Part shown: piece after piece, positions 57,831 to 64,000 of the stretch
Position numbering within the stretch: the first letter of the stretch is position 1
Layout: each line of letters starts with the position of its first letter
Source of the DNA: Mycolicibacter sp. MU0102
GTDB lineage: Bacteria > Actinomycetota > Actinomycetes > Mycobacteriales > Mycobacteriaceae
NCBI RefSeq assembly: GCF_963378105.1
Contig: NZ_OY726398.1
Coordinates: 3,410,001 to 3,474,000, forward strand
DNA: 64,000 bases
Direction of reading: 5' to 3'
Notes under the pieces: model-generated
Told to the model about the DNA's origin: nothing
What the model saw: only the letters and a program-made list of their open reading frames with translations
Database searches by the model: none
Made by a program: the position numbers and the translations under genes

Positions 57831-58977
57831 GCTAGCCGCACCGCGCCTACCGTGGAACGCCGCCGATCCCTACCCGTTCTACGAGTCCCGTCGCCGCGAG
57901 GGTGACGTGGCCTGGGACGACACCGCGGCAGCATGGCTGGTCTTGGGCTACCACGGCGCCCGCGAGGTGTTGAGCGGCACCGGCTGGACCAGCGACCCGT
58001 TGGCCAGGCCGAACGCACCGGCGGCCATAGACTTGGCCGGCGCCGAATTCGCCAGCCGGTCAATGCTGTTCACCGACGGCGCGGCGCACCAGCGGCTGCG
58101 CGGATCCATGCACGATGTGTTCGCCCGGTCGTTTATCTCCGGCCTGACCACCGGGGTGGAGGCGATCACCGCGGCAGTGGTCGGTGCGCCGGCCACGGAT
58201 GTGCCGTTTGACTTCATGTCCGAAGTCGCGCTTGCGGTGCCCGTCGCGGTGATCGGCGAATGGCTGGGTCTAGATAGCGCGGAAATACTTGCACTGCAGG
58301 AGCTTTCACCTGCTATCGTGGCGATGCTGGGCACCCTGGCCGACGACGAGAGGGTACGTGCGGGGGCCGCGGCTGCCGCCGAGCTGACGGCGACGTTTCT
58401 TGCACTGGCCGCCGACCGGCGCGCCCATCCCGGTGACGATCTGATCAGTTTCATTGCCGGTGATCCGGCACTGGAAGTCGACGAAGTCGCCGTGAACGCG
58501 GTCCTGCTTGCGGTAGCCGGGCACGAGACCACCGCAAACCTACTGGGCGCGAGCCTGATCCGGCTACTCGATCCCCGCACCGGACCGATCGAGGTCACCG
58601 GCGCGGTGGTCACCGAACTGTTACGGCTCGATGCGCCAGCGCAGGCGGTGGCGCGCACCGCCACCGCGGACCACCGGATCGGCGGGGCCCAGATCGCGAC
58701 CGGCGACCCGGTACTGGTCGTGGTCGCCGCCGCCAACCGCGATCCCAGCGTCTACCCCGAACCCGATCAGTTCCGGCCGGACCGTGGCGGGCCGCCGCCG
58801 CTGTCGTTCGGCTACGGCGAGCACTACTGCCTGGGTGCGGCCCTGGCCCGGCTGGAGACCACGGTGGCGCTGCGCGCGATCCTGGCCCGCGAACCCCGGT
58901 TGGCCGGCCCGGTGCAGTGGCGCGACACCCCGGCGATTCGAGGGCCGCTGACCATGCCGGTGATCTTCGGAAAATAG
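57817..58977 (+). CDS. Cytochrome P450
   Basis: 386 residues from ATG 57817, inside the end of the ABC1 kinase gene, with GGAG 8-10 nt upstream. P450 signatures: I-helix VAGHETTANLLG, K-helix E-x-x-R in VTELLRLDAP, and haem-binding loop FGYGEHYCLGAALARLE with the proximal Cys338. Short soluble bacterial class I type, needing a ferredoxin that is not encoded nearby. Substrate unknown; coupling to an ABC1 kinase and control by TetR suggest lipid or isoprenoid chemistry. Confidence 0.92.
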   Translation: MTLPELAAPRLPWNAADPYPFYESRRREGDVAWDDTAAAWLVLGYHGAREVLSGTGWTSDPLARPNAPAAIDLAGAEFASRSMLFTDGAAHQRLRGSMHDVFARSFISGLTTGVEAITAAVVGAPATDVPFDFMSEVALAVPVAVIGEWLGLDSAEILALQELSPAIVAMLGTLADDERVRAGAAAAAELTATFLALAADRRAHPGDDLISFIAGDPALEVDEVAVNAVLLAVAGHETTANLLGASLIRLLDPRTGPIEVTGAVVTELLRLDAPAQAVARTATADHRIGGAQIATGDPVLVVVAAANRDPSVYPEPDQFRPDRGGPPPLSFGYGEHYCLGAALARLETTVALRAILAREPRLAGPVQWRDTPAIRGPLTMPVIFGK

Positions 58978-59020
58978 CGGTTGCGCGGTGGCGCCGGCCG
59001 CACCGCGACACAATGCAGCA

Positions 59021-60013
59021 GTGCACAAGCCGCGTATCGACCCCGTCCGCTGGCAGCCACCGGGATCACGGCCGCTGCCCCCACCGGATCCCACCCCGGC
59101 ACTGAGACTCGTCGAGATTCCCGGCACCGCCCCCGAGGATGTCGTCGCTGCCGCCGACGGGACCATCTGGACCGGGGTCGAGGACGGCCGCATCATCGCC
59201 GTCGACGCCACAACAGGCACATCACGGGTGGTGACCGACACCGGCGGGCGCCCGCTGGGGTTGGCCTTCACCGGCGATCACCGGCTGCTGATCTGTGACA
59301 GCCACCGCGGTCTGCTGCGCTATGACCCCCAGACCGAGCAGCTGGAGACCCTGGTGAGCGAAGTGGCCGGGCAACCGCTGACGTTCTGCTCCAACGCAGT
59401 CGAATCCGCCGACGGCACAATTTATTTCACCGAATCCACCAGCCGGTTCCACTACGAGCACTACAAGGGCTCGGTCATCGAGGCCCGCGGCAGCGGGTCA
59501 CTGCTGCGACGGAATCCCGACGGCACAGTGGACATGCTGGCGGACGGTCTGCACTTCGCCAACGGCGTGACGCTGACCGCCGACGAATCGGCCGTGGTGT
59601 TCGCCGAGAGCACCGGGCGGCGACTGTCCAAGTACTGGCTGACCGGCCCCCGCCGCGGTTCGATCACCCCACTGGTGCAGGAGCTGCCCGGCCATCCCGA
59701 CAACATCTCCACCGGGCGCGACGGCCAGATCTGGGTGGCGATGGTCTCCGATCGCAACGCGCTGTCCGACTGGCTAAGTCCCCGCGCGCCGGTGCTGCGC
59801 CGCCTGCTGTGGCGGCTGCTGCCGTATCGCTGGCTGCCCGATCCGACGCCGGTGGTGTGGGTGGTCGCCTTCGATGCCGACGACGGGCGGGTGCTGGCCC
59901 AGTTCCGCACCGAACACCCCGGCTTCGGGCTGGCCACCGGCGTGGTGGAGACCGATGGCCGGTTGTGGATGGGCCGGATCGCCGGGCCGGGCCTGGCGTA
60001 CTTCGAGCTGTAG
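59021..60013 (+). CDS. SMP-30/strictosidine-synthase-like six-bladed propeller protein
   Basis: 330 residues from GTG 59021 (CACAAT 6 nt upstream); GTG 58988 is a longer option. Propeller blades are recognisable: TIWTGVEDGRIIAVDATTG, LLICDSHRGLLRYDPQTEQL, GTIYFTESTSRFHYEHYKGS, HFANGVTLTADESAVVFAES and TGRDGQIWVAMVSDR. This order and the HFANGV block match the strictosidine-synthase/calcium-lactonase clan. A lactonase or hydrolase role is likely but not provable. It follows the P450 by 43 nt. Confidence 0.84.
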   Translation: MHKPRIDPVRWQPPGSRPLPPPDPTPALRLVEIPGTAPEDVVAAADGTIWTGVEDGRIIAVDATTGTSRVVTDTGGRPLGLAFTGDHRLLICDSHRGLLRYDPQTEQLETLVSEVAGQPLTFCSNAVESADGTIYFTESTSRFHYEHYKGSVIEARGSGSLLRRNPDGTVDMLADGLHFANGVTLTADESAVVFAESTGRRLSKYWLTGPRRGSITPLVQELPGHPDNISTGRDGQIWVAMVSDRNALSDWLSPRAPVLRRLLWRLLPYRWLPDPTPVVWVVAFDADDGRVLAQFRTEHPGFGLATGVVETDGRLWMGRIAGPGLAYFEL

Positions 60014-60094
60014 CCGCCCACTGTCACTTCCGTCCCAGCAGCCACAGCGTGGCTCCCCGGTTTCACGGCGTCCTTGGCCTACCCTGCACACACG

Positions 60095-61324
60095 ATGACT
60101 TCTCTGCGCTCGGTGTCAGCCCTGGTGGCGGCGGGTTTCCTCGCCACCGCTCCCCTGGTCCCTGTAGCCGGGGCGGATCCCACCCCGGGCCTCAACGCGG
60201 GGACCGTCGGCTGCCCGTATCAAGTCAGCACCCCGCCCGCGGTGGACGCCTCGGAGGTACCGCAGGCCGGCGCTCCCCCGTTGCCGCTGCCGGTGCCGGC
60301 CACCCCGGTCGGCGGCGAGGCCCTGGCCGGCTGCGGGATCGTGGTCGCACCCGACACCCCACCGGTGCCCAGCGAAGTCTCCGCCGAATCGTGGCTGGTG
60401 GCGGACCTCGACAGCGGTGCGGTGATCGCCGCCCGCGATCCGCACGGTCGGCACCGGCCCGCCAGCGTGATCAAGGTGCTGACCGCGATGGCCTCGCTGA
60501 ACGAGCTGGACCCCAACATGGTGGTTCTCGGCACCCAGGACGACGCCAACGCCGAAGGCACCCGGGTCGGCGTCGGCCCCGGCGGCCGCTTCACCGTCGA
60601 CCAGTTGCTGCACGGACTGCTGATGGGGTCGGGCAACGACGCCGCGCACGCTCTGGCCATGCAGCTCGGCGGCTGGGATGTGGCGCTGCACAAGATCAAC
60701 ACCCTGGCCGCGCGGCTCGGCGGCCGCGACACCCGGGCCGCCACCCCTTCCGGGCTGGACGGGCCGGGTATGAGCACCTCGGCATACGACATCGGGCTGT
60801 TCTACCGCTACGCCTGGAACAACCCGGCGTTCACCAACATCGTCGCGACCCGCACCTTCGACTTCCCGGGCTACGACGACACGCCCGGCTACCAGCTGGA
60901 GAACGACAACCAGCTGCTCTACAACTACCCGGGCGCGCTGGGCGGCAAGACCGGCTACACCGACGACGCCGGACAGACGTTCGTCGGCGCCGCGACCCGA
61001 GACGGGCGCCGGCTGGTGGCAGTGCTGCTGCGCGGCTCCCGGCAGCCGATCCCACCCTGGCAGCAGGCCGCCCAACTGCTCGATTACGGCTTCTCCGTCC
61101 CGCCCGGCACCCGAGTCGGGACGCTGATCGAGCCGGACCCGTCGCTGGTGACGCCCCGCAGCCCGGCCGACGCCCCGAACCCCCAGGCCATGCTGCTGCC
61201 CCCGTCCGATGACACCGTGCCGGTGCGCGTCGGGGTGGGCATCTTCGGGACGATCGTCGTGTTCGGGCTCATCATGGGTGCACGGGCGGTGAACCGCCGC
61301 CCCGGAAGGGACTCGGCATGGTGA
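60095..61324 (+). CDS. dacB1: D-alanyl-D-alanine carboxypeptidase DacB1
   Basis: 409 residues from ATG 60095. Signal peptide SALVAAGFLATAPLVPVAGA. Penicillin-binding motifs: S-x-x-K in PASVIKVLTAM (Ser124, Lys127), SGN at 179-181 and KTG at 285-287. A C-terminal membrane anchor (VGVGIFGTIVVFGLIMGA) with basic tail follows. It trims terminal D-Ala from peptidoglycan. The DUF4345 gene starts 4 codons before its end (7-nt overlap). Confidence 0.94.
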   Translation: MTSLRSVSALVAAGFLATAPLVPVAGADPTPGLNAGTVGCPYQVSTPPAVDASEVPQAGAPPLPLPVPATPVGGEALAGCGIVVAPDTPPVPSEVSAESWLVADLDSGAVIAARDPHGRHRPASVIKVLTAMASLNELDPNMVVLGTQDDANAEGTRVGVGPGGRFTVDQLLHGLLMGSGNDAAHALAMQLGGWDVALHKINTLAARLGGRDTRAATPSGLDGPGMSTSAYDIGLFYRYAWNNPAFTNIVATRTFDFPGYDDTPGYQLENDNQLLYNYPGALGGKTGYTDDAGQTFVGAATRDGRRLVAVLLRGSRQPIPPWQQAAQLLDYGFSVPPGTRVGTLIEPDPSLVTPRSPADAPNPQAMLLPPSDDTVPVRVGVGIFGTIVVFGLIMGARAVNRRPGRDSAW

Positions 61325-61713
61325 TCAAGGTTCTGCGAGGCTTCGGCTGGCTCACCGGGCTGCTGCTGATCGCGCTGGGGATCAGCCGGATGGCGTTCTC
61401 GCTGGACTCCATTCCGGACGGCCAGGCCGTCAACGCAACCGTGGACAGCGAGAGCCGCGCGGCCGGGGCCCTGCTGATCGGCTTCGGTGTCGGCTACCTC
61501 GAGGCCTTTCGCCGCTCCCCGATCCCGGCCGGAGCCGTGCGCCTGCTGGCCGCCACCATGGCGCTGCTCGGAGTATCCCGGCTGATGTCCATGGCCGACG
61601 TCGGCATGCCGCATCCGGCGTTCACCGCGGCCTGCGCCGTCGAATTTGCCGCGGCCGGGCTGACCTACTGGTACGCGACCCTGGCTGATCACCGCGACTC
61701 GGGCATTCGGTAG
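61318..61713 (+). CDS. DUF4345-type four-helix membrane protein
   Basis: 131 residues from ATG 61318 (ribosome binding site GGAAGGGA inside dacB1). Four membrane helices: FGWLTGLLLIALGISRMAF, AGALLIGFGVGYLEAF, RLLAATMALLGVSRLMSMA and FTAACAVEFAAAGLTYWYA. The GISRM...G-x-L-L-I-G-F-G pattern fits DUF4345. Function unknown; cotranslated with dacB1. Confidence 0.8.
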   Translation: MVIKVLRGFGWLTGLLLIALGISRMAFSLDSIPDGQAVNATVDSESRAAGALLIGFGVGYLEAFRRSPIPAGAVRLLAATMALLGVSRLMSMADVGMPHPAFTAACAVEFAAAGLTYWYATLADHRDSGIR

Positions 61714-61727
61714 CCGACCGCATCCCC

Positions 61728-61733
61728 TACCGT
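61728..61733 (+). promoter_or_regulatory. -10 element of a leaderless sugI promoter
   Basis: TACCGT followed by exactly 7 nt and ATG 61741. It supports ATG 61741 over GTG 61732, which overlaps the element. Confidence 0.5.
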
Positions 61734-61740
61734 GAGCCGG

Positions 61741-63168
61741 ATGGGCCGATTCGCCGAACTGCGCCGCTCCTCGCCGCTGGCGCTGCTGGTGGGAGTGGCC
61801 GCCGCCAGCGTCGGCGTCATCTACGGCTACGACCTGTCCAATATCGCCGGTGCCCTGCTGTTCATCGAGCGTGATTTCGGGCTGACCGAAGCTCAGCAGG
61901 AGATGATCGCCACCGCGACGGTGATCGGCGAGATCGCCGGCGCCATGGCCGGCGGGTGGCTGGCCAACGCGATCGGCCGGAAACGCTCGATGGTCTCGGT
62001 GGCGCTGGGCTACGCGGTTTTCGCGCTGTTGGGGGCGGTTTCGACGTCGGTGTCGACGCTGACCGTGGCGCGGCTGCTGCTCGGCATCACCATCGGGATA
62101 TCGGTAGTGGTGGTCCCGGTGTTCGTGGCCGAATCGGCGCCGGCCCACGCCCGCGGCGCACTGCTGGTGACCTACGGGGTGGCCACGGTGATCGGAATCA
62201 TCGCCGGCTATCTGCTCGCCTACCTGCTGGCCGGCACCGGTAACTGGCGGGCGATGCTGGGCCTGGCCGCGGTTCCCGCGGTGCTGGTGGCCATGCTGCT
62301 GGCCCGCATCCCCGACACCGCCCGCTGGTATCTGCTCAAGGGCCGTGTCGACGACGCGCACCGCACCCTGCTGCGGATCGAGCCCGGGGCCGACGCGCAG
62401 CGCGAGCTGGCCGAGATCGGCCGCACCCTGGCCGAAGAACAGGCCGGCGGGGTCGGTGTGCTGCGCGAGATGCTGCGGCCGCCCTACCTGCGGGCAACGC
62501 TGTTCGTGGTGACACTGGGCTTCTTCATTCAGATCACCGGGATCAACGCGATCGTCTACTACAGCCCGCGGCTGTTCGAGAAGATGGGCTTCGAGGGCGA
62601 CTTCGGGTTGCTGATCCTGCCGGCGCTGGTGCAGGTCGCCGCCCTGGCCGCGATGGTCGTCTCGCTGGTGATCATCGACCGGGTCGGCCGGCGACCGATC
62701 CTGCTGTCGGGCATCGCCACCATGGTCGCGGCCAACCTGCTGCTGATCGCGGTGTTCGCCGCCGGTGACGCGTTCGGTGACGCGTGGGCGGCGGTCAAGT
62801 TCGGTGGGGTGCTGCTGTTCACCGTCGGCTACACGTTCGGATTCGGTTCACTGGTCTGGGTGTATGCCGGGGAGAGCCTGCCGGCCCGGATGCGGTCGAT
62901 GGGGGCGTCGGCGATGTTGACCTCGGATCTAGTCGCCAACGCGATCGTCGCCGCGGTGTTTCTGACCATGCTCACCGCGCTGGGCGGCGCCGGGACGTTC
63001 GCGGTCTTCGGGGTGCTGGCGATCCTCGGCCTGGCGTTCGTCTACCGCTACGCCCCGGAGACCAAGGGCCGACAATTGGAAGACATCCGGCACTTCTGGG
63101 AGAACGGCGGACGCTGGCCTGCCGAGGAACCCGACACCCCGGTGCCGCAGCGCGAGGCGTCGGCATGA
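61741..63168 (+). CDS. sugI: MFS sugar transporter SugI
   Basis: 475 residues, 12 membrane helices. Sugar-porter signatures: YGYDLSNIAGALLFIERDFG, GGWLANAIGRKRSM, PVFVAESAPAHARGALL, FFIQITGINAIVYYSPRLFE, IDRVGRRPILL, and the C-terminal PETKGRQLEDI. A proton-symport sugar uptake system. The stop overlaps the nagA start (ATGA), so an amino-sugar substrate is a reasonable guess, not a demonstrated one. Confidence 0.92.
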   Translation: MGRFAELRRSSPLALLVGVAAASVGVIYGYDLSNIAGALLFIERDFGLTEAQQEMIATATVIGEIAGAMAGGWLANAIGRKRSMVSVALGYAVFALLGAVSTSVSTLTVARLLLGITIGISVVVVPVFVAESAPAHARGALLVTYGVATVIGIIAGYLLAYLLAGTGNWRAMLGLAAVPAVLVAMLLARIPDTARWYLLKGRVDDAHRTLLRIEPGADAQRELAEIGRTLAEEQAGGVGVLREMLRPPYLRATLFVVTLGFFIQITGINAIVYYSPRLFEKMGFEGDFGLLILPALVQVAALAAMVVSLVIIDRVGRRPILLSGIATMVAANLLLIAVFAAGDAFGDAWAAVKFGGVLLFTVGYTFGFGSLVWVYAGESLPARMRSMGASAMLTSDLVANAIVAAVFLTMLTALGGAGTFAVFGVLAILGLAFVYRYAPETKGRQLEDIRHFWENGGRWPAEEPDTPVPQREASA

Positions 63169-64000
63169 CCGTCATCGCCGCCGGCGCCGTGGTGTTCGAC
63201 GGCGCAGTGCACCGGCCCGGCTGGGTGTCGGTGGCCGGCGAGCGGATCGCCGATTGCGGGTCCGGGCCGGTTCGCGCGGACGCCGATTTCGGTGACTGTG
63301 TGGTGGTGCCCGGCTTCGTCGACATGCACTCCCACGGCGGCGCCGGGGTCTCCTACGCCGACGATCCGGAGCGGGCCGCGGCGTTGCACGCGTCACACGG
63401 CACCACCGGGGGCCTGGCCAGCTTGGTGACGGCTTCTCCGGAAGTCCTGCTGGCCCAAGTGCGCACGCTGGCCACCGCGACCCGACGCGGTGTGGTGGAC
63501 GGTATCCACCTGGAGGGGCCATGGCTGAGCCGGCTGCACTGCGGCGCACACGACAGCGGAGCGCTGCGCGCCCCTTCCGACGCCGAGGTCGACGCGCTGC
63601 TGGCCGCCGGCGACGGCACGATCCGGATGGTCACGCTGGCACCCGAGCTGCCCGGCGCTACCGCGACCATCCGGCGCTTGGTGGATGCGGGAATCGTGGT
63701 GGCCGTTGGACATACCGACGCGGGTTACGAACTGACGCAAGAGGCGGTCGATGCCGGCGCGAGGGTTGGCACGCATCTGTTCAACGCGATGCGGGCCCTG
63801 CACCATCGCGAGCCGGGCCCGGTTCCCGCGCTGCTGTCCGATCCCCGGGTGACCGTCGAGCTGATCGCCGACGGCGTGCACTTACACGCCGGCGTGATCC
63901 GGCATGTGGTGGCCACCGCCGGCCCGGACCGGGTCGCGCTGGTCACCGATGCGATGGCCGCCGCCGGGGTCGGGGACGGCGCGTTCGCCCTGGGCGGGCT
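63165..64000 (+). CDS. nagA: N-acetylglucosamine-6-phosphate deacetylase, 5' part (runs off window)
   Basis: About 278 codons from ATG 63165 without a stop before the window edge. Amidohydrolase landmarks: VVPGFVDMHSHGGAG, DGIHLEGPWLSRLHCGAH, VVAVGHTDAGYE, VGTHLFNAMRALHH and ELIADGVHLHAGVIRHVV, then LVTDAMAAAGVGDG. It deacetylates GlcNAc-6-phosphate to GlcN-6-phosphate in amino-sugar recycling. Overlaps sugI by 4 nt. Confidence 0.94.
   Translation, partial: MTVIAAGAVVFDGAVHRPGWVSVAGERIADCGSGPVRADADFGDCVVVPGFVDMHSHGGAGVSYADDPERAAALHASHGTTGGLASLVTASPEVLLAQVRTLATATRRGVVDGIHLEGPWLSRLHCGAHDSGALRAPSDAEVDALLAAGDGTIRMVTLAPELPGATATIRRLVDAGIVVAVGHTDAGYELTQEAVDAGARVGTHLFNAMRALHHREPGPVPALLSDPRVTVELIADGVHLHAGVIRHVVATAGPDRVALVTDAMAAAGVGDGAFALGG

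Noticed and set aside
1..64000. tRNA, rRNA, CRISPR, prophage or intact insertion-sequence genes
   Set aside because: No cloverleaf, rRNA core sequence, repeat-spacer array, integrase or transposase was seen by reading; a covariance-model or profile search could still reveal small RNAs.

Overview
The window is a high-GC actinobacterial chromosome segment that is clearly mycobacterial. It carries an antigen-85 C-terminus, PE-PPE-domain hydrolases, a sigF/rsbW/usfY locus, hemophore-like proteins, many GTG starts and many apparently leaderless genes. From about 15 kb onward the order of recognisable genes (sigF, lhr, nei, glpD, lpdA, amiA1, deoD, pmmB, upp, add, deoA, cdd, sdhCDAB, sigJ, dacB1, sugI, nagA) parallels, as I recall it, the Rv3286c-Rv3332 part of the M. 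tuberculosis genome. I cannot name the species. I saw no rRNA, tRNA, CRISPR array, prophage or intact insertion sequence.

Region 1 (0-19.8 kb) is a stress and redox region built around sigF. It holds a hemerythrin-like protein, an Orn/Lys/Arg decarboxylase broken by one frameshift, a DJ-1/PfpI protein, a cytochrome b-molybdopterin oxidoreductase fusion, two hemophore-like secreted proteins, a cutinase, an enolase-superfamily enzyme, a GH15 glycosidase, a zinc alcohol dehydrogenase, a FAD/Rieske oxidoreductase, a PNPOx-like protein, sigF-rsbW-usfY, CsbD and a GlnR-like regulator. Reading upstream regions by eye, I find about eleven sites of the form GTTT-N15/16-GGGTA (the mycobacterial SigF promoter type) in front of these genes and one lipoprotein at 25.6 kb, so much of the region looks like a SigF regulon island.

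Region 2 (19.9-33 kb) holds DNA repair and respiratory housekeeping: the helicase lhr translationally coupled to nei, a Thr/Gly-repeat lipoprotein, a pseudouridine synthase coupled to nhaA, glpD, lpdA, a GGCT-fold protein and an M20 amidohydrolase.

Region 3 (33-49 kb) is nucleoside and sugar-phosphate metabolism (deoD, pmmB, upp, add, deoA, cdd). It is interrupted by a tandem duplication of a GT39/ArnT-like membrane glycosyltransferase, whose junction still carries a fossil of the pmmB start, and by three tandem PE-PPE-domain hydrolases.

Region 4 (49-64 kb) contains sdhCDAB, a steroid-5-alpha-reductase-like membrane protein flanked by inverted copies of a small MITE-like element, an ECF41 sigma factor (SigJ type) with its carboxymuconolactone-decarboxylase partner and a matching ECF41 promoter, and a TetR regulator with two palindromic operators facing an ABC1 kinase-P450 operon. 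It ends with a six-bladed-propeller protein, dacB1, a DUF4345 protein, sugI and a truncated nagA.
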